Shown here one piece after another: positions 44,326 to 54,257 of a stretch of 64,000 nt of DNA (positions are counted from its first letter, which is position 1; each line of letters starts with the position of its first letter). The position numbers were made by a program, and so were the translations under genes. Source of the stretch: Kangiella shandongensis. GTDB lineage: Bacteria > Pseudomonadota > Gammaproteobacteria > Enterobacterales > Kangiellaceae. The notes under the pieces are model-generated. The model ran no database searches, was not told the origin of the DNA, and saw nothing but the letters and a program-made list of their open reading frames with translations. Location: the NCBI RefSeq assembly GCF_020005365.1, contig NZ_JACNML010000001.1, positions 186,001-250,000 on the forward strand, in the 5' to 3' direction.

Positions 44326-47300
44326 TTAGCGGACTCTACGTCTTGTCATTGCAAATAACATCAGCAATAAGACGGCCCAATGTAAACTACCTCCACCACT
44401 GGAGCTAGATGGTGGCTCCACTTCGTCTTCCGGTTCACCACCCGAGTCATCACCTGACTCACCATCAGAATCACCACCTGATTCACCATCAGAGTCATCT
44501 CCCGATCCATCATCAGTGTCCTCTTCTGTGTACTGACAACTACCATCATCCTCGTTCGCATCAGGATCATAATTCGTTGCACTTGAATCTGTACACCCGT
44601 ATTCCACGCCATCCGACTTCACCGTTAACATAAACTTAGTGCTAGCTGAATCGGTTGGTTGGTTCACATCCGAGACTGTCACTGTCACCTCTGTAGTGCC
44701 ATGCCAGTTTTCATCCGGGATAATATCGAAAGTGTCACCTGGCTCGTTACCGTGAACATCTGCTGTAAAACCTTCGCCGGTAACCGAAATGATATTGGAT
44801 ACATTGTTATTATCCATATAGGCAATTTCAATGTCCTCAATCGATTCATTTTCTTCAGTTTCCTGGTCTTCAATATCCCAAATTGTCAGGTTAGATTGCA
44901 ACGTCAGGCTTTCGCTAAGAACCTTACTGTCAATGCCATCAACACTACTATCAACATTAATATTGAACTCCTGCCCGATAGCTTCTGGCTTAACTTTTAC
45001 CTTGAAGGAAACATCAAAAGCAGTCACTTCTGGACCTTGGTAATCGAAACATACCTTCATATCGTCTTTCAGGAAGTTATGCAGGCCGCCCCAGCCAGTA
45101 TAGTCAGGGCTGATCGACTGTTGAATATAACCTTCTAACGGAGCACCTGCCCAAGGGCTGGCGAAGCCATTAACACCAGCTGTACCGTTATTTTCAAAAG
45201 AAAGTGCTTCATGAAGCGCATACCCGTTACCTATATAGTAGGTAAAGTTCAGGTTATCGTACGCATATACCATCTCATAAGCGCCAGGAGCTGAGTCATA
45301 GTCACGGGCGAGAATCAACTGTGCATCTACTCGAGTGTCAGAATCCTGATTGGTTACGCCTGAGAAGCTGCGATCACTAGGGTCATAAATAACATCCACA
45401 TGCTGAAGGTTATCCCACTCTACTATCACGTGAGTTCCTGTATTACTTTCATCCACAAGGCGGACGAAGCTGATACCAGAAGGTCCTTTTCCATTATCAT
45501 CTAGCGAGTAAGGAGCCCCCGACTGCATACCTTGCGAGCCAAAGCCTGCGGCACCAGTCCAGAAGATACCCAGCGATGATGGGAAGAAGTGTGGATACTC
45601 ATTGCCAAACGAATAGTTTATAGAACCAAACGCTGTATGCCAGAAACCGGTAACGCTGACAAAGCCATTACTGTGGATTTTAAGACTGTTTGTAGTCGAG
45701 TTCATGCTGTCATAATAGTTAAACAGAGCATACTCTTCTTTAGTTGAGCGTTGATCCTGATAAATTTCAGAGAAGCTTAGCTCCATAGGAGGTGCGTAGT
45801 TGACACTTGGAGCACCTTCAATGGGTTCCACTCCATAGGAATATAAATCAACGTAGCTACCATCACCAACAGGCGTTTTACAGGTTGCATCGCTCAATGA
45901 GTTAGTAATGTTGTATTTACGCTCCAAGTCGCGACTATCAGCCTGAGTGCCTGATACAACAAAAGTGTTGCCATCTTGCACCACGTTTGCCTCGCTCAGG
46001 TAGTTGTTTTCACTCACCTGAACACTGTCGGCAACCAACTCCAGATCTTCCGGTATTTCTGCCGAGAAAGAGTAACTGCGATCAATACCCGTTTGATTGG
46101 CTAAAACTGAAATTTTATAGTCAATCACCTCATTCACAATGCCGCCATTTTTCGCAGCCTGTAAAGAGACTTCGTCAATACCGCGCTGAATATTGGTTGA
46201 GATAATGCCGATATTATCAAGGTTTTCAGAGTCAGTACCGAACTCAACAGCTGAGTACACTCGATCACCTGATGTTAACTCAGGCATAGTTGTATCTAAG
46301 GTGACACTAACTGACTCCTCTGGGGTCGTTGAGGCTGGAGCTTCAACACTGATATTGTTAGCAATCTCACCGGTTACAACTGCCGTGGCAACTTTATGAG
46401 GGAACGTCGCTTGTGGTAGCCCCTGGTATGCTCCCGAATTAAAGTTATGCTCTTCAAATACAACCCAATAGGTACCAGCGTCAGGGTTCGGAATATTACA
46501 CCAGTCCTTCAAGTCCGTTGAGTTAATGGTTGATTTACAGATAGCCTCCGTTTCAAAGTTTGGCACACCATCGTTATCAACATCATACCCCACATAAACA
46601 CCCGCGTTTCCGTAAGGTGCTGTTCTCTCATGAGGATCGAGTGCAGGTCCACTTTCTAAAACCTCAGCAACCAAGCGCTTGGCTCCTTCGGGTACCTCAA
46701 CCCACGTAACATGCGCATCACTGATATCATTGTCCGACTCAAATAAATTACTGCCATTCCCGCTCTCACGCTCCAATAATTCAATATCTTCAACGTTAGC
46801 TGCAACAGGCTTATAGGCTGTAGCCTGTAGAGCAGGCGCATTACCCAGGAACAAGTTATTCAATGTATAGGAAGAATGATCGCTATGAGTAGTATACTCC
46901 ACGACTTCTGGTAATTTACCGCTGTTCAGCACCATCTCCACATTCATCTGCGCCAGAGGTACGTCAGGGTTCTCATGCTTTAACTGCAACTGCCCAAATA
47001 CTGTCAAGCCACGTGGTGACTCATAGGCATTACGAGAGTCAACCCATGATCCTTTGATAATCAGCCGCTGCGTTTCTCCTGCTTTTAAAGTAAAGGTACT
47101 GGGCGATGCTTCAATATTAACACTGTACTCACCAGTAACCCCCTCGGCAGTCCAGGTACCATCAACTGTCGCTGTTACTTCACGAATCCAAGTGCATGAC
47201 TGGAAGCAGGAATCATCGACCATATTAGGCGTATTAAGCGCTCCCAGGTTACCGCCGGCATGAGGGTTGGCAACCGAATAATGTTCAACAGGCACGTCCA

Positions 47301-49512
47301 TTACCAACCCGGAATGGATGGCTTTATCGGCCTGAGCAAGTCCTGAGCCTCGTTGCCATGGATTGGTCGCAACCGGGCTGAAATCATCGTATGCCGTTAA
47401 CTGTAGTGCAGACATCACTTCTGAAGGCGTCCAGTCGGGATGTGCTTGTTTAATCAGCGTTAATACACCCGCGATATGAGGTGATGACATCGAGGTGCCA
47501 CTAATCATATTAAACTCAGTCGGAGACGGGTACAGAGTAAATGGTTGATCATCCGAAAATGCCGAATATATATCCGTACCAGGGGCGACAATGCCCGGAG
47601 CAGTTGCTTCACGGTATTCCGGCAAGTAAGCGTGCCCCCCTGAGCTAAACGAAGACATACGATTGGCAGCCCATGAGGTGCCGGTTGACGTTTCTGTAAC
47701 AGGTAAGGTTCCCATATGACCACTACCATCCTGCAACCAGTCAACCATATCCTGACTGTAAGAAGAGGTCGACTCAGAAGTAGCAACTTGGAAAGTCGGG
47801 ACATCATAAGGAATAGTCACATACAAGTCGGTACCTGATTCTGGCGTGTTATAAATAACAACTGCTTGCGCCCCACCCGCTGCGGCGTTAGCGGACTTCT
47901 CAATTAGCGGAATGTCGCCACGCGCACAGAAAACAATTTCATTGTTAGTAAAAGTGCCAGCAGGAAAAGGAGTATCACAGAACTCATTACCATAATTACT
48001 CGACAGAACCATAGGCCCGGAGATTTCTTCCAGATTAATGCCATAGGCACGCATATAGCTGCTGCCAGGCAAATTATTGTATCCAGCAAAATCTGGATTG
48101 CCCCCTGAAAGGTCCATAGTGACATAGTTACTGACGTTAAACTCACGTCCGGTCTGCATGGAACCGACTGACATCACCCACGGTGAGACATGGTTTACCG
48201 ACTGATAGACGCCAGCATTACCAGCCGATGCTGCCACATTAACCCCCGCTTCATGAGCAGCCAAGAAGGCCTGTTCCACAGGGTCGTTATGCGCGTCATG
48301 GCCGCCTGAAATAGAGTAATTGATAACGTCAACCCCATCGAGGATAGCCTGTTCAATAGCAGCGACCGTCGCACTTTCCGGGCAACCAACCCAAGGGTCT
48401 TCACCACCATTACCTTGATAACAAACCTGATATGAAATGACATTGGCATGCGGCGCAACCCCGGACATTTGAGGCAAGACCAAAGGGGTTTCGATTCCAG
48501 GATCAGTAGACGCTAATGCGGGTAGCTTATAAGGAACATCATACAATACGTTTCCTGCTGCAATACTCGCTGTGTGAGAGCCATGCCCCTGATAATCTTC
48601 GCCGTATGCTGGGCGTGACTCAGCGTACTCTGGGTCACTGAAAGTTTGAGTAATTACATCCGTAGACCAGACCCCAATGAGCTTGTCGTTACACATAGAT
48701 GGCTCATCCTGGCAATCGTGCAGATAGCCACTGATATTGTCGGGCTTCTGTATGATATAGCCATCATCACCAGTCACTGCAAATGACGGGTGATCACTAT
48801 TGACCCCAGTATCAATGATACCAACCAGCATGCCCTCGCCCTTTAGACCGGATGGTGCCTGACTGAAGCTGGAATCATTCCAAACAGCAGGCACATTAGT
48901 GCTTTCTGGCGCAACATCCATCAAAAGTTCATTGTGCTTATCGCGTGAAATAAAGGAGACTTCCGGCAATTTTGCAAGCCTTTCAGCATCCTGCTGGGTC
49001 AACTTCGCTGTAATCGCATTAAGAGCAATCTGAAAGTCTTGCTCGACTTTTAAATACACACCCGTTTGGGCTGCTTTATTCACAAATTGGTTTTGCTTAT
49101 TTTTTAGCTGGTAAGTGTAGTCAACAACAGCACTATTATTCTTTAAGTTAATACTGCGCGGGCCTTTAGACTGGTTCTTAAACAGTTGTTTAGTCCCCCC
49201 TTGTCCTGATGCATCACCACTATAAAGTGCTGCTGGTGCATCTTTCAGTTGAATGATATACCGATGCGAACCTGTTAAACCTTCTTCAGGTATAAACTTG
49301 GTTTTCGGTTGCAAATGAACATTTTGCCCAAAACCTTCTAATAGATGACTCGTTTGATTCTGGTTGGCTTGACGCTTAGAGCGCTCAATAACCAGATCTG
49401 AATTGATATCTAATGGTTCAATACTCACGAAATCCTTCGGCGCTGTAGCATTAGCTACGCCAGCAGAATATAGAGCAATCGCCATGGTTTTTATGAGAAA
49501 CTTCGTCTTCAC
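44326..49512 (-). CDS. Large secreted subtilisin-like (S8) serine protease with GlyGly-CTERM-like sorting tail
   Basis: 1728 residues, GTG start after GGGAGAGAG. Order: signal peptide (about 1-23), inhibitor I9-type propeptide (about 75-200), S8 domain with Asp about 234 (GIIDTGVNSDHP), His about 312 (GHGSHTAS) and Ser about 673 (SGTSMSSPHIAG), and an inserted PA domain (about 490-600). Long beta-rich regions follow, including a repeat-like DUF11 segment near 1110-1180. A GCTDSSATNYDPDANEDDGSC unit lies near 1645. An Asp/Ser/Gly-rich stretch precedes the tail SSSGGGSLHWAVLLLMLFA with MTRRRVR. That end (Gly-Gly motif, one hydrophobic helix, basic cluster) fits GlyGly-CTERM, the rhombosortase target signal. 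The protein is expected on the cell surface or outside. It is divergent from the MipA-DUF3019 sensing cluster. Confidence 0.9.
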   Translation of the reverse strand: MKTKFLIKTMAIALYSAGVANATAPKDFVSIEPLDINSDLVIERSKRQANQNQTSHLLEGFGQNVHLQPKTKFIPEEGLTGSHRYIIQLKDAPAALYSGDASGQGGTKQLFKNQSKGPRSINLKNNSAVVDYTYQLKNKQNQFVNKAAQTGVYLKVEQDFQIALNAITAKLTQQDAERLAKLPEVSFISRDKHNELLMDVAPESTNVPAVWNDSSFSQAPSGLKGEGMLVGIIDTGVNSDHPSFAVTGDDGYIIQKPDNISGYLHDCQDEPSMCNDKLIGVWSTDVITQTFSDPEYAESRPAYGEDYQGHGSHTASIAAGNVLYDVPYKLPALASTDPGIETPLVLPQMSGVAPHANVISYQVCYQGNGGEDPWVGCPESATVAAIEQAILDGVDVINYSISGGHDAHNDPVEQAFLAAHEAGVNVAASAGNAGVYQSVNHVSPWVMSVGSMQTGREFNVSNYVTMDLSGGNPDFAGYNNLPGSSYMRAYGINLEEISGPMVLSSNYGNEFCDTPFPAGTFTNNEIVFCARGDIPLIEKSANAAAGGAQAVVIYNTPESGTDLYVTIPYDVPTFQVATSESTSSYSQDMVDWLQDGSGHMGTLPVTETSTGTSWAANRMSSFSSGGHAYLPEYREATAPGIVAPGTDIYSAFSDDQPFTLYPSPTEFNMISGTSMSSPHIAGVLTLIKQAHPDWTPSEVMSALQLTAYDDFSPVATNPWQRGSGLAQADKAIHSGLVMDVPVEHYSVANPHAGGNLGALNTPNMVDDSCFQSCTWIREVTATVDGTWTAEGVTGEYSVNIEASPSTFTLKAGETQRLIIKGSWVDSRNAYESPRGLTVFGQLQLKHENPDVPLAQMNVEMVLNSGKLPEVVEYTTHSDHSSYTLNNLFLGNAPALQATAYKPVAANVEDIELLERESGNGSNLFESDNDISDAHVTWVEVPEGAKRLVAEVLESGPALDPHERTAPYGNAGVYVGYDVDNDGVPNFETEAICKSTINSTDLKDWCNIPNPDAGTYWVVFEEHNFNSGAYQGLPQATFPHKVATAVVTGEIANNISVEAPASTTPEESVSVTLDTTMPELTSGDRVYSAVEFGTDSENLDNIGIISTNIQRGIDEVSLQAAKNGGIVNEVIDYKISVLANQTGIDRSYSFSAEIPEDLELVADSVQVSENNYLSEANVVQDGNTFVVSGTQADSRDLERKYNITNSLSDATCKTPVGDGSYVDLYSYGVEPIEGAPSVNYAPPMELSFSEIYQDQRSTKEEYALFNYYDSMNSTTNSLKIHSNGFVSVTGFWHTAFGSINYSFGNEYPHFFPSSLGIFWTGAAGFGSQGMQSGAPYSLDDNGKGPSGISFVRLVDESNTGTHVIVEWDNLQHVDVIYDPSDRSFSGVTNQDSDTRVDAQLILARDYDSAPGAYEMVYAYDNLNFTYYIGNGYALHEALSFENNGTAGVNGFASPWAGAPLEGYIQQSISPDYTGWGGLHNFLKDDMKVCFDYQGPEVTAFDVSFKVKVKPEAIGQEFNINVDSSVDGIDSKVLSESLTLQSNLTIWDIEDQETEENESIEDIEIAYMDNNNVSNIISVTGEGFTADVHGNEPGDTFDIIPDENWHGTTEVTVTVSDVNQPTDSASTKFMLTVKSDGVEYGCTDSSATNYDPDANEDDGSCQYTEEDTDDGSGDDSDGESGGDSDGESGDDSGGEPEDEVEPPSSSSGGGSLHWAVLLLMLFAMTRRRVR

Positions 49513-49726
49513 TTTCTCTCTCCCGTGTGATTAGCGTATCATTATCGTTTTCATTGTGTGGTTAAAAAACCATCACCTCACACAGCATATAGAAGAGCCC
49601 ATACAAACTCTGTCGCAAAAGTGAGGACTTTTGTCGACTTTTGTATCAATCACAGTGGAGGGCTGGCGACGACTCAATAGTCAATGCTATATTCTTAGCA
49701 AGCAATTATGTAAAAAAGTATCCTTA

Positions 49727-50638
49727 ATGAAGTTTAGCCATTTAGTGACAGCAGTATTTATACTAGCAGGCAGCGCTCTTTGTTCAGCAAATGAGAGCGT
49801 AACAGAGCAGGTTGATTGCCAAAGCTGTTCGGACAATGGTCAATGGCACCTCGGGTTGGCACTAGGCGCTGGACTCATTACAAACCCAACATCTATAGAA
49901 GGAGATGTTTACTTTCCTGTAGTACCAAAGATCAGTTATTACAGTGATAACTTCTTTATCGATAATCTAACGCTTGGTTACACAACTTTCGATACAGCCG
50001 ACTTTAAACTTGATCTGACAGGCAAACTCAACTCTGACTTTTATTATTTTGAAGGTGCCAGTAACACAACCAAGGCTTTTGCCTTATTTTCTGAGGTGAC
50101 GGGGATACGACGCACAGATGGATTAGACCCATTACTTAACTTTGGAGACTACCAGCTTCGTGATCGTAAGGCGTCTTATCTGGTAGGGCCGGAACTGACC
50201 TGGAAGCTGAATGATACCGTTTCAATGAAGTTTGATGCTCGCAAGGATGTTTCACGTATTCATTATGGAGCACAGGCCACGGTTGAGTTTCAATACATTA
50301 ATTCCTTGCAGGACTGGTATTTTGAACAACGCATTGGCGTCACATGGAAATCCAAAGAGGTTAATAACTATTATTATGGTATTAGCTTTGAGGAAACCCC
50401 GGATGAGCTTCCCACGGGTCAAGCCATGCCCAATATTTTCCGCGAAAATCTAACTTATACGGCCAAGGACTCGTTCACCCCATACCTGGCATTCAATTTC
50501 AATACACCTGTTTCAGACGACTGGACCTTTCTAACATCATTGAAAGTCGAGTTTTTAGATAACACCATTACTGAAAGTCCTCTCGTTGATACCGACTATG
50601 CCATTTTTACCTTTATAGGATGGGGATATGCGTTTTAG
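49727..50638 (+). CDS. MipA/OmpV family outer-membrane protein
   Basis: 303 residues from the Met at 49727, which begins a signal peptide (MKFSHLVTAVFILAGSALCSA); the longer frame from 49631 adds 32 residues that do not fit. The mature part has GQWHLGLALGAGLITNP, YFPVVPKISYYSDNFFIDN and ends in the aromatic strand TFIGWGYAF, fitting the MipA/OmpV barrel. MipA scaffolds murein hydrolases in E. coli, and other members are induced by antimicrobials. Two adjacent cysteine motifs (DCQSC) follow the signal. It starts an overlapping five-gene unit. Confidence 0.82.
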   Translation: MKFSHLVTAVFILAGSALCSANESVTEQVDCQSCSDNGQWHLGLALGAGLITNPTSIEGDVYFPVVPKISYYSDNFFIDNLTLGYTTFDTADFKLDLTGKLNSDFYYFEGASNTTKAFALFSEVTGIRRTDGLDPLLNFGDYQLRDRKASYLVGPELTWKLNDTVSMKFDARKDVSRIHYGAQATVEFQYINSLQDWYFEQRIGVTWKSKEVNNYYYGISFEETPDELPTGQAMPNIFRENLTYTAKDSFTPYLAFNFNTPVSDDWTFLTSLKVEFLDNTITESPLVDTDYAIFTFIGWGYAF

Positions 50639-51044
50639 TAAAGGACTTATGGCAGGAACCTCTGCCATTTGGATGGCACTTCTACTATTCGGTCCGAGTT
50701 GTGTTGGGCAGCCAAACGAAATGCTAGTCGAATTTAGCGTTAAACCCAAAAGCTGTCTCATTAAGGATCCTCAGCATCCGTGCACTGAAAAAATCTCTTT
50801 TTTCTGGCAAACCCCCGACAATACCCCTGTCTGTGTCAGAACTAAGTTAAAAGAAGTTTTGTTCTGTCAGAGTGCTGACTCAAAAAGTAGGAGAGACTTT
50901 GCATTCAAAGTAACTTCGAGTACGCAGTTTGAACTTATTCACTCATTGACTAAAGAAGTACTGGCAAAAGCACAGCTCATGGTAGTAACTGAGCCAGAAA
51001 CTAATCGTCACTCGCGATATCGCCATCCATGGAGTATATTTTAA
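50628..51044 (+). CDS. DUF3019 family exported protein
   Basis: 138 residues. The start lies inside the end of the MipA gene (11-base overlap). A signal peptide (about 1-27, ending GPSCVG) precedes a small domain with several cysteines (KSCLIKDPQHPCTEKISFFW, PVCVR, LFCQS) and a beta-sandwich feel. The size, the cysteines and the position next to a MipA gene and a two-component system fit DUF3019. Its biochemical role is unknown; it probably acts in the periplasm with the sensor. Confidence 0.72.
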   Translation: MRFSKGLMAGTSAIWMALLLFGPSCVGQPNEMLVEFSVKPKSCLIKDPQHPCTEKISFFWQTPDNTPVCVRTKLKEVLFCQSADSKSRRDFAFKVTSSTQFELIHSLTKEVLAKAQLMVVTEPETNRHSRYRHPWSIF

Positions 51045-51757
51045 TGATGGCGACTCACTTATTACTTGTTGAAGATGACCAAAAGCTGGCCGAGGCAACG
51101 CGAGCATTTCTGAATAACCATGGGTATATCGTTCACTGGGCAATGAATGAAAAGCGGTGTCGAAAGATATTGCAGTCTGAACCTATCGAGCTGATGATTT
51201 TGGATATCATGCTACCCGGGAAAAGCGGATTTGATATCTGCCGTGACATCCGAGAGACTTATCATATCCCAATTATCATGTTAACAGCTCGCAGCAACGA
51301 CCTTGATCAAATCAGAGGACTTGATTGTGGTGCTGATGACTATATTTATAAGCCAGTCGAGCCTCTCGTATTATTGGCGCGTATTAAAAATCATTTAAAG
51401 CGTTATCAGGCAATTTCAAACTCACCAGACCAGGTTTCTCAGGAGTTAATTTTTGGGGCATTAACCATCAACCTACGTAGCCGCAAAGTCACCATGAACG
51501 AAGAACCAATACATCTGACTGACGGTGAGTTTTCGCTACTCAAGGAGCTGGTTATAAATGCAGGGAATATCATTAGTCGCGATGAGTTATTCCGAAAAAT
51601 TGTCGGCCGCCCTTATAACGGTAGTGACCGTACCATTGATGGTCGCATTAGTCGGTTACGTAAGAAACTGGGTGATGATCAGCATAACCCGATTTATATC
51701 AAGTCTATTCGAGCCAAAGGCTATCTATTTACTGGCGAAGACTGGGTAACCGAATGA
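51044..51757 (+). CDS. OmpR-family response regulator
   Basis: 237 residues from the ATG at 51044, which shares its A with the DUF3019 stop (TAATG) and follows GGAG. The receiver has LVEDDQKLAEATRAFL, the phosphoacceptor in LDIMLPGKSG and YKPVEPLVLLARI. The winged helix has LTDGEFSLLKELVINAG, DRTIDGRISRLRKKLG and IRAKGYLF. It pairs with the overlapping kinase; likely targets are its own cluster and possibly the divergent S8 protease. Confidence 0.92.
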   Translation: MMATHLLLVEDDQKLAEATRAFLNNHGYIVHWAMNEKRCRKILQSEPIELMILDIMLPGKSGFDICRDIRETYHIPIIMLTARSNDLDQIRGLDCGADDYIYKPVEPLVLLARIKNHLKRYQAISNSPDQVSQELIFGALTINLRSRKVTMNEEPIHLTDGEFSLLKELVINAGNIISRDELFRKIVGRPYNGSDRTIDGRISRLRKKLGDDQHNPIYIKSIRAKGYLFTGEDWVTE

Positions 51758-52959
51758 AATATCGTCCAACTCGAGCTTATCTGGCCTTAGTCCTTTTCGT
51801 TTTTGCCATTATCTTCATTATCGATCTACTTTACTCAATTTTACAGCGCCCGGTAGCGCCAGGCATTTCTCCGGAAACATACTGGAAGCATTTGAGCCAA
51901 CAGCTAGAAAAAGCACCAGATACTCAGGGGCAGTGGTTAACACTTAATGATCTCGCCTGGCCTCAAGAACACATCGATCAACTCAAGCAGCAGCAATACC
52001 TTATCCTTTACGATGAACAACAGAAGGCCGTATTCCACGGCTATCATGCAGAAACCAATCGCGTTTACGTTATTCCCATTTCATTGCAACCACAGGTTGG
52101 GGCTCACCGGCTGTGGGCTTTATTATTTTACCTAGCGATCGCTTTAGCTTTATATCTGTGGTTTAGACCAATGCTAAAAGATGTTTACAGATTAAAACAA
52201 CAAGCACTCGAGTTTGCCCACCATAAACGAGTCATCAACAACACTCTTTCTAAGACATCAGCGCTTAAGCCCGTTGCTTCGGCTTTAAACCAGATGTCGC
52301 TGAAAATTCAACAACTAATGAATCTTCAAAAGGACATATCTACTTATGTATCTCATGATATTCGAACCCCTCTAGCTCGCATCAAGTTTGCTATAGAATC
52401 CATCGATGATAACGATACTCGGGACTCCATAAAGGAAGAAATACACGAAATAGAAAACTTGATTTCGGAGTTACTTAACTATTCACAGTTTGAGCATGAA
52501 AGACCAAAACTAAAACTGGCCCATGTCAACCTTTACCATATGATTCAGCCGTTAACAGAAAAATATTCTCACATGAGTGGGTTGAATATAACGAGTGACG
52601 TGCTGCCAGATGTTAATGTAAAAATCGACCCAACACTATTTAAACGGATACTGGACAATTTGCTTAACAACTCACTACGTTTTGCCAATGATCGAATCAA
52701 TATTCGTTATAAGAGGGGCAAAGAACAACATTGCTTAATTGTTGAGGATGATGGTCCAGGCTTCGTATTAGAACAGTTAAACAACTTATCAAAACCATTT
52801 GTGCGTCATGAATCAACGTCAAGTGGCGAAAACTATGGGCTAGGGCTAGCGATTGTAGAAACCATTTGTCATTGGCACCACGGTCAACTCGATTTAACCA
52901 ACTCACCTCAACTTAATGGCGCTCAGTTTATTGTACGATGGAGCATTAATGAAGACTAA
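51754..52959 (+). CDS. Sensor histidine kinase
   Basis: 401 residues; the start overlaps the regulator stop (ATGA). Two transmembrane helices (about 9-28 and 118-137) frame a small periplasmic sensor of about 90 residues. HAMP-like linker, then phosphoacceptor VSHDIRTPLARIKFAI near 206, N box LLNNSLRF, DDGPGF and GENYGLGLAIVE. This is a two-component partner of the preceding regulator. The compact periplasmic domain may sense MipA, DUF3019 or envelope damage; that is inference. Confidence 0.92.
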   Translation: MKYRPTRAYLALVLFVFAIIFIIDLLYSILQRPVAPGISPETYWKHLSQQLEKAPDTQGQWLTLNDLAWPQEHIDQLKQQQYLILYDEQQKAVFHGYHAETNRVYVIPISLQPQVGAHRLWALLFYLAIALALYLWFRPMLKDVYRLKQQALEFAHHKRVINNTLSKTSALKPVASALNQMSLKIQQLMNLQKDISTYVSHDIRTPLARIKFAIESIDDNDTRDSIKEEIHEIENLISELLNYSQFEHERPKLKLAHVNLYHMIQPLTEKYSHMSGLNITSDVLPDVNVKIDPTLFKRILDNLLNNSLRFANDRINIRYKRGKEQHCLIVEDDGPGFVLEQLNNLSKPFVRHESTSSGENYGLGLAIVETICHWHHGQLDLTNSPQLNGAQFIVRWSINED

Positions 52960-53656
52960 AACGACTCAACCCCATTCTACTAAAGCCTCAGGAAACAACA
53001 TTACAATATTGGCAAGTCCCATTCCTGCAACCTATCTCGTGGGCCCTGCTATTGCCGAGTTTATGACGCACTGTCCAGATACACGTGTACAACTACTAAC
53101 CAACTTCTGGAATCAATCAGCGATAGAAAAGACCGAGTATGATCTTGGTGTTTTTGATATTTCTGGCCTGGGTAACAATACAAATTTAGAATGTGAAGAG
53201 TTAATAAAATCACCGGCAAAGATGTGCTGTCGCCTGGCACACCCTCTTATCCAGCAGCAAAATTATTCAACGGTTGACGTGAACCAATATCCTCTGGCTC
53301 TGCCAAGTAATCTACCCCAATATGTTAACTATGAATTATCTCGATTACTCAATCGCCCTCTAATAAATGATCAGTGCGCTGCTGAAATCTATTATGATAG
53401 TCTGCTGACCGTACGTCACACATTATTTAACTCTAATACTATTGCCATTGCACCACACATAGCCATGACGCAATCCTTGAACGATCAGCTCAAAGCCCTT
53501 AATCCTGTAGACTGGCCTACGATTGAAGCTGATTTTGGTATCGTCAAACATTCTAACAAAGAAACCACTGAAGTGATGAACATCATGATGGATGCCTTAT
53601 TTAATATTGCGGACAGCATTCGGACAGAATCGCTAGTTAAGGCTATGAGTTCTTAG
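52949..53656 (+). CDS. Stand-alone LysR-type ligand-binding domain protein (no helix-turn-helix)
   Basis: 235 residues from the ATG at 52949, which overlaps the kinase end by 11 bases. Residues from about 15 (ITILASPIPATYLVGPAIAEF, TRVQLLTNFWNQSAIEKTEYDLGVFD) read like the periplasmic-binding-type domain of LysR regulators, but the winged helix normally ahead of it is absent. No signal peptide is visible, so it should be cytoplasmic. It may be a remnant, or a ligand-binding partner for the kinase or regulator. I am fairly sure of the fold, not of the role. Confidence 0.6.
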   Translation: MKTKTTQPHSTKASGNNITILASPIPATYLVGPAIAEFMTHCPDTRVQLLTNFWNQSAIEKTEYDLGVFDISGLGNNTNLECEELIKSPAKMCCRLAHPLIQQQNYSTVDVNQYPLALPSNLPQYVNYELSRLLNRPLINDQCAAEIYYDSLLTVRHTLFNSNTIAIAPHIAMTQSLNDQLKALNPVDWPTIEADFGIVKHSNKETTEVMNIMMDALFNIADSIRTESLVKAMSS

Positions 53657-53701
53657 GCGTGTCAAAGGCTTTCCTATAACGAATACCTTCCATCACATAA
53701 A

Positions 53702-53728
53702 CAAAACCCTTGTCGGAACAAGGGTTTG
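53702..53728. terminator. Bidirectional terminator
   Basis: AAACCCTTGT / ACAAGGGTTT arms with a four-base loop between the sensing cluster and convergent ssb. Confidence 0.8.
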
Positions 53729-53759
53729 TTAAATTACGATTTAAACTAGCCGTTTCTCT

Positions 53760-54227
53760 TTAGAACGGAATGTCATCATCAAAATCGTCATCCATTGCCG
53801 GAGCTGGCTGCGGCGACTGTTGCTTTTGTTGTTGTGGCTGTGAATTATTATTACCAAAAGAAGTATCACCACCTCCTCCGCGGCCGCCAAGCATCTGCAT
53901 TTGACCGTTAATGTCGATCACAACTTCTGTAGTATAACGGTCAGCACCTGACTGATCCTGCCATTTACGAGTCTGCAATTTACCTTCAAAATACACTTGT
54001 GAACCTTTACGCAGGTACTCGCCAGCAATCTCGGCTAACTTACCGAAAATAACCACACGATGCCATTCGGTCTTCTCTTGCTGCTGACCTGAATTCTTGT
54101 CTCTCCATGATTCAGAGGTCGCCACGGTGATATTCGCAATAGCACGACCGTCCGCTGTATAGCGGATCTCAGGGTCTTTACCAAGATTACCAACTAAAAT
54201 TACTTTATTTACGCCACGACTGGCCAT
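53760..54227 (-). CDS. ssb: Single-stranded DNA-binding protein
   Basis: 155 residues. The OB fold opens [22 protein letters not shown] and includes [27 protein letters not shown]; a Gln/Pro/Gly-rich linker and the acidic tip [10 protein letters not shown] recruit partner proteins. It coats single-stranded DNA in replication and repair. GGAG precedes the ATG. The nearby uvrA is a common neighbour in gammaproteobacteria. Confidence 0.97.
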   Translation of the reverse strand: MASRGVNKVILVGNLGKDPEIRYTADGRAIANITVATSESWRDKNSGQQQEKTEWHRVVIFGKLAEIAGEYLRKGSQVYFEGKLQTRKWQDQSGADRYTTEVVIDINGQMQMLGGRGGGGDTSFGNNNSQPQQQKQQSPQPAPAMDDDFDDDIPF

Positions 54228-54257
54228 GTAATACTCCTATTCGTTATAAATTTGTGT

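Noticed and set aside
44361..44560. Possible tandem DNA repeat or CRISPR-like array in the acidic stretch
   Set aside because: The short GATTCTGATGGTGAATCAGG-type repetition encodes the Asp/Ser/Gly linker in frame; there are no spacers.
44409..44633. His/Pro-rich frame antisense to the S8 protease tail
   Set aside because: It is the complement of the Asp/Ser/Gly repeats, a composition artefact.
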